Source: an uncultured Hyphomicrobiales bacterium (GTDB lineage: Bacteria > Pseudomonadota > Alphaproteobacteria > Rhizobiales > Aestuariivirgaceae). From it: a DNA stretch of 6,798 nt. The DNA lies in contig CAIYXE010000442.1 of NCBI GenBank assembly GCA_903930095.1, positions 1 through 6,798 of the forward strand, given 5' to 3'. Positions 1 to 5,266 of the stretch are shown piece after piece. The first letter of the stretch is position 1; each line of letters opens with the position of its first letter. Both the position numbers and the translations under genes were made by a program. The notes under the pieces were generated by a model. That model made no database searches. It was not told the DNA's origin and saw nothing but the letters and a program-made list of their open reading frames with translations.

Positions 1-16
1 CCATCGGGCAGCCCCT
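1..16 (-). promoter_or_regulatory. Candidate ribosome binding site and start codon of a gene leaving the window (possibly clpB)
   Basis: On the minus strand an AGGGG Shine-Dalgarno-like core (12-16) is followed after 7 nt by an ATG (2-4) and then a G. Only the start codon would lie inside the window. It sits about 100 nt downstream of a heat-shock-type promoter (105-133). Known alphaproteobacterial gene order often has clpB beside the DUF4167 gene, and many ClpB proteins begin with Met-Asp or Met-Asn, which fits ATG-G; this is inference. An alternative start is the ATG at 72-74, whose frame stays open to the edge (24 codons) but has no good Shine-Dalgarno and an unfamiliar sequence. Confidence 0.35.
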
Positions 17-75
17 GAAACGCCGTCACCGGTTGATCGGCCGCCGGCGAAACTCCCGAACCCCCAAGAGGCATT

Positions 76-99
76 CCGTCACGGCGGCGGCCTTGACGG
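76..99 (-). repeat. Inverted repeat at the presumed 5' end of the left-edge transcript
   Basis: CCGTCA and TGACGG form perfect 6-bp arms around a 12-nt GC-rich centre. The outer end lies about 5 bp downstream of the -10 element of the sigma-32-like promoter, so the start point is expected in or next to the right arm. It could be an operator or a hairpin at the 5' end of the mRNA. No CIRCE match (TTAGCACTC arms) is visible. A functional role is inference. Confidence 0.35.
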
Positions 100-104
100 A
101 CCCT

Positions 105-133
105 CATATGGGGAGGGCTTTCGCGCGATCAAG
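105..133 (-). promoter_or_regulatory. RpoH (sigma-32)-type heat-shock promoter, directed leftward
   Basis: Read on the minus strand: -35 CTTGATC (127-133), a 13-bp spacer (114-126) and -10 CCCCATATG (105-113). The known sigma-32 consensus is CTTGAAA, about 13-15 bp, CCCCATNTA, so the -35 matches at 5 of 7 positions and the -10 at 8 of 9, with correct spacing. It lies directly downstream of the DUF4167 terminator and points out of the window, where no other promoter for the next gene was seen. The expected start point is roughly 95-99. This fits a heat-shock gene such as clpB, whose coding region is not in the window. Confidence 0.6.
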
Positions 134-186
134 CGGCAGGCATGATCGCCCGCCTGGGCTGCGGCGGCATTGCGCCTGATCAAATG

Positions 187-213
187 AAAAGGGCGGCGCA
201 CGCAGCACCGCCC
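187..213 (-). terminator. Rho-independent terminator of the DUF4167 gene
   Basis: On the minus strand a 9-bp GC-rich stem (205-213 with 191-199, one G-U pair) closes a 5-nt loop (200-204) and is followed by four T residues (187-190), then CATTT. It starts 28 bp after the DUF4167 stop codon. On the plus strand the stem is followed by C-rich sequence with no T run, so it acts in the minus direction only. Confidence 0.8.
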
Positions 214-241
214 CGGTCACGTGTGAGGAAAATGGAGGAGA

Positions 242-1117
242 TCAGTCGCCCGCGGGGGCCTTCACATCCTCGCCGGCCGCGGTCGGCTCGGCGGCAGTCT
301 CCTTGCGCGGACGCCGCTCATACTTGCGCTTGGGGGCGGGGGTGCCGGGGGCTGGCACATCATCTGCGGCGGCAGCTGCCGGCGCCGGAGCCGGTGCCGC
401 AGCCGGAGCCGGTGCCGGAGCCGGACGGCGCAGGAAGGACGGCGCCTCCCAGCGGTCAGTCTCCGGTGCGGATGCGGGCTCCGTGCGGGGCTGGTCATCA
501 TTGCGGGGTTGCGGGGGCTGTGCGCGCGCCTCGCCGCCCTGGCCTGCCTGCTGGCCCGGCTGGTTGTCATTGCGGCGGTCCTGCCAGCGCGGCCGGAAGC
601 GGTCACGTCCGCCGCCCTGCTCGCGGTTCTGCTGGTCGCGGTTATCGCGCCCGTCACGCGGCTGGCGCTGACCCTGATTCGGTTGCGGCTGCTGGGAGCG
701 CTCGGGGCCGGCCTCGATCGCGGGCTGATCACCCAGGCCCTCAGGCTCACCGCCTGACTGGGCCGCGCCTTCCGGATGGTCTTCCAGATCCTCGTCGTCG
801 AATTCTTCTTCCGGGCGGCGATACTGCTGCTGGGATTGCTGGTTGTAGGCCTGCGCCGCAGAGACGATCCTGAGGTAATGTTCGGCGTGCTGGAAATAGC
901 TTTCCGCCATCACGATGTCGCCGGAGGACTGTGCGTCACGGCCCAGCTGCAGGTATTTGTCGGCAACAGTCTGCGCCGTACCCCGGACCTTCACGTCGGG
1001 CCCGTTGCTCTCATACACTCTGCTCAGCGGATTGCCCCCGCCTCCGCCGCCGCCGCCCCCGCCGCTGCCTCCGCTACGATGGCGGTTGCGGTTCCGGTTC
1101 TTGTGAGTGGGTCTCAT
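242..1117 (-). CDS. DUF4167 domain protein, predicted basic and largely disordered
   Basis: A 291-residue protein of unknown function. The conserved DUF4167 block is at about residues 28-92 and contains LSRVYESNGPDVKVRGTA, KYLQL and HAEHYLRI. Ahead of it is a very basic N-terminus (MRPTHKNRNRNRHRS) and a run of ten glycines (19-28). Residues 93-291 are low complexity: an acidic patch (103-113), Gln/Arg/Asp-rich sequence with RGG-like features (140-200), an Ala/Pro stretch (232-250) and a basic segment, KRKYERRPRK (263-272). There is no signal peptide, membrane segment or catalytic motif. The composition suggests nucleic-acid binding, which is inference only. The ATG at 1117 is chosen because the family begins with this basic motif and a GGA/AGGA-type site lies upstream; an upstream ATG in frame (1264) would add 49 residues unlike the family. 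The gene follows prmC after a 313-bp gap and ends at a terminator. Confidence 0.88.
   Translation of the reverse strand: MRPTHKNRNRNRHRSGGSGGGGGGGGGGNPLSRVYESNGPDVKVRGTAQTVADKYLQLGRDAQSSGDIVMAESYFQHAEHYLRIVSAAQAYNQQSQQQYRRPEEEFDDEDLEDHPEGAAQSGGEPEGLGDQPAIEAGPERSQQPQPNQGQRQPRDGRDNRDQQNREQGGGRDRFRPRWQDRRNDNQPGQQAGQGGEARAQPPQPRNDDQPRTEPASAPETDRWEAPSFLRRPAPAPAPAAAPAPAPAAAAADDVPAPGTPAPKRKYERRPRKETAAEPTAAGEDVKAPAGD
378..426. repeat. Short 18-bp-period repeat encoding Ala-Pro
   Basis: The 15-mer GCCGGAGCCGGTGCC occurs identically at 384-398 and 402-416, with a partial third copy from 414. It lies inside the DUF4167 gene and encodes its alternating Ala/Pro tract (about residues 232-246). It is probably slippage-prone coding DNA rather than a separate element. 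Confidence 0.6.
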
Positions 1118-1169
1118 CGCAGTTCCATTATCCTGACTTGGTCCAGGGTTGCGAGCACATGCAGCCTGA

Positions 1170-1189
1170 CCGCTGAAGAAGTCCAGCGG
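1170..1189 (-). other. Predicted hairpin in the DUF4167 5' leader
   Basis: On the minus strand CCGCTGGA pairs with TTCAGCGG around a CTTC tetraloop: eight pairs including one G-U, with a possible ninth wobble pair outside. It lies 52 nt upstream of the DUF4167 start and has no T run after it, so it is not a standard terminator. A role in message stability or translation control is inference. Confidence 0.35.
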
Positions 1190-1327
1190 CAACCGGTCTG
1201 CAAATCGGCTCAAAAGGCGAGCGTGTTCAAGTTTTACCCGTTGGTTACGGAAGGCTTCCGCCACCGGCGTGATCCCCGAAGGGCTCCCGCCATATCCCCG
1301 CCTGTGCTGACATCAACTGGGCTAACA

Positions 1328-1341
1328 GCGCCACGTGGCGC
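1328..1341. promoter_or_regulatory. 14-bp perfect palindrome, possible operator
   Basis: GCGCCACGTGGCGC is fully self-complementary with no central spacer and carries a CACGTG core. With no loop it is a better candidate for a dimeric DNA-binding protein than for an RNA hairpin. It lies 11 bp upstream of the weak -35 candidate at 1311-1316. One such palindrome by chance in a GC-rich window of this size is not surprising. Confidence 0.25.
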
Positions 1342-1430
1342 CATGCCTCAACGTCGTTCCCGGCACCAATACAAAGGGCAGAAAGCGTTTCCGACTCGTA
1401 TGTAGCCCACAGGCCATCACTTTCCAATCG

Positions 1431-2294
1431 TTATTTTTCCGGCTGGCCAGAAGGCCGGCGAAAGGCGAGGCAGCGCACGTGGCCACCGAGGTCCTCGTGC
1501 CGCTCCACCATGCTGAAGCCGCTGGCGGCGAAGATCGCCTCCACCTGCTCCGCCTGGCCCGCCCCGATCTCCACCAGCACATGGCCTTCCGCTGCCAGGT
1601 GAGAGGCGGCGTGGGGCGCGATTGCGCGATAGGGGTCAAGGCCGTCGTCTCCGCCTGCCAGTGCAAGCGCGGGGTCGAAGTTCCGGACATCCGGGCTGAG
1701 GCCCGCAATATCGCCTGACGGAATATAGGGCGGATTTGACACGATGATGTCGAAGACCGCCGTCACCGGCGCAAACCAGCTGCCGTGGATCAGGTGGAGC
1801 CGCTGGGCCACGCCTGCCCGTTCCGCATTCTCCCGTGCCACGCCAAGGGCCTCCTGCGAGAGATCGGTCGCGACGGCGGTGGCGTCCGGGCGTTCGGCGA
1901 GCAGCGTCACCGCGATGGCCCCCGTCCCCGTGCCGAGGTCGAGCAGCCGCGCCTTTGCCGGCATGAGCGCCAGCGCAGCCTCGACCAGGGTTTCGGTATC
2001 GGGCCTCGGATCGAGCGTTGCCGGCGTCACGCGGAAGCAGCGGCCATAGAATTCGCGCTCACCGAGAATGCGGGAGACGGGCTCGCGTTCCATGCGCCGC
2101 ATGATCGCGGCCTCGAACTGCCCGATCTCCCCGGCGGGGATCGTGCGGCCGGGGTCCAGAATGATGTCCTCGCGGGACAGCCCCGTTGCGGCCTGGAACA
2201 GAAGCCTCGCATCGAGGTCCGGCGTGCCGCAGCCCGCCTCCTTCAGGCGTTGCACCGCCCGGGCGAGAAGTGCTCGCACGTCGTCAGGCGGCAT
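1431..2294 (-). CDS. prmC: Release factor glutamine methyltransferase PrmC (HemK)
   Basis: A cytosolic S-adenosylmethionine-dependent enzyme that N5-methylates the glutamine of the GGQ motif in peptide-chain release factors, raising termination efficiency. The 287 residues match the usual family length. Visible features are an N-terminal helical substrate-binding domain (about 1-75), the RPDTE motif (97-101), the SAM-binding DLGTGTG loop (119-125), the acidic ATDLS strand end (142-146) and the catalytic NPPY motif (187-190), which holds the target glutamine side chain. The ATG at 2294 overlaps the 3' end of prfA by 11 nt, so translation is probably coupled to that of its own substrate RF1. 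The Shine-Dalgarno is poor (an AGGA very close to the ATG), which also suggests coupling. Identification rests on NPPY plus the prfA neighbour. Confidence 0.97.
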   Translation of the reverse strand: MPPDDVRALLARAVQRLKEAGCGTPDLDARLLFQAATGLSREDIILDPGRTIPAGEIGQFEAAIMRRMEREPVSRILGEREFYGRCFRVTPATLDPRPDTETLVEAALALMPAKARLLDLGTGTGAIAVTLLAERPDATAVATDLSQEALGVARENAERAGVAQRLHLIHGSWFAPVTAVFDIIVSNPPYIPSGDIAGLSPDVRNFDPALALAGGDDGLDPYRAIAPHAASHLAAEGHVLVEIGAGQAEQVEAIFAASGFSMVERHEDLGGHVRCLAFRRPSGQPEK

Positions 2295-3363
2295 TGTCCT
2301 GCTCAGCCAGAAGCTCAGCCTGGTGATTGGTCATCAGCGCCTGCACCATCTCCTCCAGGGCCGGGCCCTCGATGATCTGGTCGAGCTTGTAGAGCGTCAG
2401 GTTGATGCGGTGGTCGGTGCAGCGTCCCTGCGGGAAGTTGTAGGTCCGGATGCGCTCGGACCGGTCGCCAGAGCCCACCTGGTCCTTGCGCGTGGCCGAG
2501 CGCTCACTGTCGATTCGCTGGCGCTCGATTTCATAAAGCCTGGCGCGCAGCAGCTTCATGGCGGCGTTCTTGTTCTTGAGCTGCGATTTATAGGGCTGCT
2601 GGGCCACCCCAAGGCCGGTCGGGAAATGGGTGTTGCGCACGGCGGAGTCGGTTGTGTTCACCGACTGCCCGCCAGGGCCCGATGAGCGGTAGACATCGAT
2701 CCGCAGATCCTTGTCCTCGATCTTGATGTCCACCTCTTCCGCCTCGGGCAACACGGCCACCGTGGCGGCGGAGGTGTGGATGCGGCCTTGTGTTTCAGTG
2801 GCCGGCACGCGCTGCACGCGGTGCACACCCGATTCGAATTTCAGATGCGCGAAGGCGCCTGCGCCATAGATGTTGGCGATCACTTCCTTGTAGCCGCCAT
2901 GCTCGCCCTCGCTGGCCGAGATCACTTCAACCCGCCAGCCCTTCGACGCCGCATAGCGCTGGTACATGCGGAAGAGATCGCCCGCGAAGATCGCCGCCTC
3001 ATCACCGCCCGTTCCGGCGCGCACCTCGAGGATGACGTTCTTGTCGTCAGCCGAGTCCTTGGGCAGCAGCAGGATGCGAACCTCCTGCTCCATTGTTTCG
3101 ATCCGCTGCTCGAGACCGGGCCGCTCGGCCTCCGCCATCTCGGCCAGCTCGCCCCCGGCCTTCACCATGTCCTCAATGTCGCGGCGCTCGTCATAGGCCT
3201 TGCGCAGCTCGCGCGCCTTCCGCGCCGTGGGCTCGAGCTCGGCATATTCCTTGGAGAGCTTCACGAAGGCATCGCCCGCCACCGCACCCGCCGACATGTC
3301 GTGTTCGACGGTGGCGAAGCGCTGGATGATGCGGTCGAGTTTTTCGTGCGGAATGGTGGACAT
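2284..3363 (-). CDS. prfA: Peptide chain release factor 1 (RF1)
   Basis: Recognises UAA and UAG stop codons in the ribosomal A site and triggers peptidyl-tRNA hydrolysis. At 359 residues it is full length for the family. The order is an N-terminal helical domain (about 1-100), the RAGTGGDEA segment (115-123), the codon-reading PAT tripeptide (187-189, the RF1-type PxT motif, as opposed to SPF in RF2) and the catalytic GGQ (231-233) in [10 protein letters not shown]. The ATG at 3363 gives the typical N-terminus; only a weak AGAAG Shine-Dalgarno-like site lies about 9 nt upstream. It starts 42 bp after dtd and its last codons overlap prmC, whose product should methylate Gln233. It is therefore an internal member of a rodZ-like / dtd / prfA / prmC run. 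Confidence 0.98.
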   Translation of the reverse strand: MSTIPHEKLDRIIQRFATVEHDMSAGAVAGDAFVKLSKEYAELEPTARKARELRKAYDERRDIEDMVKAGGELAEMAEAERPGLEQRIETMEQEVRILLLPKDSADDKNVILEVRAGTGGDEAAIFAGDLFRMYQRYAASKGWRVEVISASEGEHGGYKEVIANIYGAGAFAHLKFESGVHRVQRVPATETQGRIHTSAATVAVLPEAEEVDIKIEDKDLRIDVYRSSGPGGQSVNTTDSAVRNTHFPTGLGVAQQPYKSQLKNKNAAMKLLRARLYEIERQRIDSERSATRKDQVGSGDRSERIRTYNFPQGRCTDHRINLTLYKLDQIIEGPALEEMVQALMTNHQAELLAEQDNAA

Positions 3364-3405
3364 GGCCGGGGCTTCTAGCGGAAGGGCAACCGGGTTGGAA
3401 GCCTT

Positions 3406-3858
3406 TCAGGCCCGCGTGTCAGTGTCGAACAGGATGGTGACCGGCCCGTCATTCACCAGCGCGACCTTCATGTCCGCACCGAACACGCCGGTTTCGACGC
3501 GAAGCCCCTCGCTGCGAAGAACCGAACAGACATGCTCATAAAGCTTCTGGCCCAGCTCCGGCGGGGCGGCTTTCGAGAAGCCAGGGCGGTTGCCGCTCTC
3601 CATACCCTGCGCGGCAAGCGTGAACTGGCTGACCGCCAGCACCGCCCCGCCCACGGCAGGCAGCGCCAGGTTCATTTTTCCAGCATCGTCCTTGAACACC
3701 CGAAGGGCCGCGACCTTGCGGGCCAGCCGCTCAGCCTCCCGCTCCGTATCCCCCGCCATGGCGCAGACGAGCACCAGGAAGCCGCGGCCAATGGCGCCGG
3801 TGACCTGGCCCTCCACCGTGACGGAGGCTTCCGAAACCCGCTGGACGACGGCGCGCAA
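3406..3858 (-). CDS. dtd: D-aminoacyl-tRNA deacylase (Dtd)
   Basis: A cytosolic proofreading enzyme that hydrolyses D-amino acids (and glycine mischarged on tRNA-Ala) from tRNA, keeping them out of protein. The 150 residues are close to the usual length of about 145. The family start MRAVVQRV, the SQFTL motif (77-81), GVFGADM (124-130) and the chiral-proofreading NDGPVT motif with its Gly-cisPro pair (136-141) are intact. The start codon is TTG (3856-3858): the conserved N-terminus begins exactly there, and no in-frame ATG lies between it and the upstream stop. It begins 12 nt after the RodZ-like stop and lacks a clear nearby Shine-Dalgarno (AAGG is about 17 nt away), so reinitiation after the upstream gene is likely. 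prfA follows after 42 bp. Confidence 0.96.
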   Translation of the reverse strand: MRAVVQRVSEASVTVEGQVTGAIGRGFLVLVCAMAGDTEREAERLARKVAALRVFKDDAGKMNLALPAVGGAVLAVSQFTLAAQGMESGNRPGFSKAAPPELGQKLYEHVCSVLRSEGLRVETGVFGADMKVALVNDGPVTILFDTDTRA

Positions 3859-3870
3859 GGCTTTGGGACG

Positions 3871-5028
3871 TCAGCCCTTGAAGGAGCTGAGGTCGAGCGA
3901 GCGCCCGACCAGGATCTCGCCCGGCGTGCCGAGGATGCCTTGTTCCTTGCCATCGATGACATAGCTCAGAAGGCCACCATCGCGCGCGATGACAACAAGG
4001 CCCTCGCGGTTGGGCACGCGGTAGGTGTCGCCCTTCATCAGCATCTGGGTCATCACCACATTGCCCTGCGCGTCCTCGATCCTGACCCACACGGGCGCAT
4101 TGGCCTTGAGCGTCAGGCGGCTTTCCTCGTTTCCAGCACCGAATTCGCGGCCCTGTCCGGTGATCGCAACGTCGGACGCGGCGGCCAGGCCTTCCAGCGT
4201 CTTGGCATCGTCTGCCGCACCCGGCACGTTCTGCTCGATGAGGCCGGTGATGCCGTCAAGACCGGTGCCGGCAAGGTCATCTTCCCCGGCAGAGCCGGAT
4301 TGGCGTGCGGCCTGCCCGTCATCCGGCATCGGCTCCTCGCCGACGCTGATCTCGGCGGATTCGGGTCCGGTCGAGGCCGTCGGCATCGGATCGGCTTCGG
4401 GTTCAGGCAGAACCAGCTTGGCTTTCGCCTGCTGCGCGTCAGCCTGCTGCGGCTTGTCTTGCGCCGGGATCATCATGTAGCCCGCGCCCGCAAACAGCAG
4501 CATGACGGCAGCAAGCGAGGCGACGAGGCCGCCCGCGCCGCCGGGCACATTCGTGAGCTTGAACGAGGGAAACTTCGGCAGCCGGCCGAAGGCCAGTATC
4601 TTGGCGCTGCTGAGCGGGGCCGGATTGGCCGGGTGGCGGGGCTCTGCGGCCAGCGGCGGCGGCGGCAGGAAGCTGGCGTAATGCTCGACCAGAGGCTCAG
4701 GATCAAAGCCCAGGAACTGGGCATAGGCGCCGATCATCTCCAGCGCCTCCAGCCGTTCCGGCATGCAGGTCATGTCGCCCAGTTCGATGGCCTCGAGGTG
4801 GTAGGGGTGGATGCCCGAGGCCTCTCCCGCCTCATCGAGGTTGAGGCCCCTGGCCTCGCGCTCCTGTGCCAGATACCAGCCCGCCTCGCCCGCCGGGTCG
4901 CTCTCGCCATCGGGCTTCTCCCGCGCGAAGCCCTCAGCCTCGGTCTCGGCCTGCACTTCGGTCTCGGCCTGCACTTCGGTCTGGGCCTGCGATTCGGCCA
5001 TTCCGCTAAGCTCGACGTCGTCACGCAT
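3871..5028 (-). CDS. RodZ-like protein: HTH_25 domain, one membrane segment, C-terminal DUF4115
   Basis: A 385-residue bitopic inner-membrane protein with the architecture of RodZ, which links cytoplasmic MreB to the cell-wall elongation machinery. In order: an acidic, repetitive N-terminus (1-47); a helix-turn-helix of the HTH_25 type (about 49-118, with LAQEREARGLNLDEAGEASGI then GFDPEPLVEHY); a Pro-rich linker; a membrane segment (about 164-186, GLVASLAAVMLLFAGAGYMM) with lysines before it; a disordered acidic/Pro stretch (187-300); and the beta-rich DUF4115 domain (303-372, APVWVRIEDAQGN, GDTYRVP, GILGTPGEILVG). The HTH lacks the usual LP..Y.RGF block, reading MPERLEALEMIGAYAQ there. The ATG at 5028 follows GAGAG by 8 nt and precedes the domains; an extension to 5187 reads through the intergenic region. 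It probably heads the run into dtd. RodZ function is inferred from architecture. Confidence 0.85.
   Translation of the reverse strand: MRDDVELSGMAESQAQTEVQAETEVQAETEAEGFAREKPDGESDPAGEAGWYLAQEREARGLNLDEAGEASGIHPYHLEAIELGDMTCMPERLEALEMIGAYAQFLGFDPEPLVEHYASFLPPPPLAAEPRHPANPAPLSSAKILAFGRLPKFPSFKLTNVPGGAGGLVASLAAVMLLFAGAGYMMIPAQDKPQQADAQQAKAKLVLPEPEADPMPTASTGPESAEISVGEEPMPDDGQAARQSGSAGEDDLAGTGLDGITGLIEQNVPGAADDAKTLEGLAAASDVAITGQGREFGAGNEESRLTLKANAPVWVRIEDAQGNVVMTQMLMKGDTYRVPNREGLVVIARDGGLLSYVIDGKEQGILGTPGEILVGRSLDLSSFKG
4941..4994. repeat. Three 18-bp tandem repeats encoding a TEVQAE hexapeptide
   Basis: CGGTCTCGGCCTGCACTT occurs at 4941-4958 and identically at 4959-4976; a third copy at 4977-4994 has a few mismatches. 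On the minus strand the array encodes TEVQAE-type units in the acidic N-terminal tail of the RodZ-like protein (about residues 12-29), before the HTH. Being exactly in frame, changes in copy number would lengthen or shorten the tail without a frameshift. Confidence 0.85.
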
Positions 5029-5266
5029 GATGAACTCTCTCGGGCACTGATGGGTTGCGCTCCCTTGTGGAGCCTTTTCCCAAATAATGACTGAGAATGG
5101 TGAATGGGAAGCTAACGCGAGGCTTGCGCGGATCGCCAGCCAGCGGCCGCGCGGGACCAAAAAAGGAGTCCCCCTTCTGCAGATCATGTTCTAGAAAACC
5201 AAAGCCGGGCGGCCAGACCCACACCAGCGCCCGGCCACAATGCCGAGACAGCCGAGGAACCCCTCC
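5029..5266. promoter_or_regulatory. Divergent intergenic region between the RodZ-like gene and the AI-2E family gene
   Basis: These 238 bp must hold promoters for both genes, but no pair of good -35/-10 boxes stands out. An AT-rich patch (5075-5095), unusual in this GC-rich sequence, contains AATAAT on the plus strand and CATTAT on the minus strand as possible -10 elements, without convincing -35 partners. Other structure includes an inverted repeat TTCCC/GGGAA (arms at about 5077-5081 and 5106-5110), GGGAC/GTCCC around an A-rich centre (5153-5172) and a TTCTAGAA palindrome (5189-5196). Functions are unknown. Confidence 0.4.
5254..5258 (+). promoter_or_regulatory. Shine-Dalgarno that sets the AI-2E family gene start
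   Basis: GAGGA lies 8 nt before the ATG at 5267. The in-frame ATG 27 bp upstream (5240) has no such site and would place the GAGGA inside the gene, so 5267 is preferred. Confidence 0.65.

Larger units (their letters stand above)
1118..1430 (-). promoter_or_regulatory. 313-bp noncoding gap and leader upstream of the DUF4167 gene
   Basis: No credible gene was found here. A weak sigma-70-like pair is visible on the minus strand: TTGATG (1311-1316), 16 bp, TATGGC (1289-1294); this is a low-confidence promoter guess. If it is used, the leader would be about 165 nt. Other structure includes a 14-bp perfect palindrome (1328-1341), a small inverted repeat CGGAAG-G-CTTCCG (1248-1260) and a hairpin (1170-1189). 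No clear intrinsic terminator follows prmC, so read-through from the upstream run remains possible. Confidence 0.4.

Noticed and set aside
2..145. Plus-strand frame open from the left edge to a TGA at 143-145, possibly the end of a convergent gene
   Set aside because: The 47 residues match nothing I know, no plus-strand terminator follows, and the stretch overlaps the sigma-32-type promoter. A short open frame is expected in GC-rich DNA, though the flanking sequence would be needed to exclude it fully.
142..873. A 243-codon plus-strand open frame opposite the DUF4167 gene
   Set aside because: It is Arg/Pro/Ala-rich with no recognisable domain, runs through the terminator and lies antisense to a clear DUF4167 protein.
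1118..1264. N-terminal extension of the DUF4167 protein to an ATG at 1264
   Set aside because: The 49 added residues do not resemble the family, whose members begin with the basic Asn/Arg-rich motif found at 1117.
1245..1427. A 60-codon minus-strand frame between prmC and the DUF4167 gene
   Set aside because: No Shine-Dalgarno of note, no recognisable sequence, and it covers the palindrome and candidate promoter; it is treated as noncoding.
3532..5094. A 520-codon open plus-strand frame opposite dtd and the RodZ-like gene
   Set aside because: It is antisense to two recognisable genes with intact family motifs, has no domain I recognise and is rich in Arg/His/Gly/Leu as expected of a frame kept open by GC-rich third codon positions.
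5153..5172. GGGAC/GTCCC inverted repeat as a terminator in the divergent region
   Set aside because: Only 5-bp arms and no T run after the stem on either strand; no gene ends here.
5029..5187. N-terminal extension of the RodZ-like protein to an ATG at 5187
   Set aside because: The 53 extra residues are translated intergenic sequence with no domain or membrane signal of the family; the ATG at 5028 has a purine-rich site upstream.
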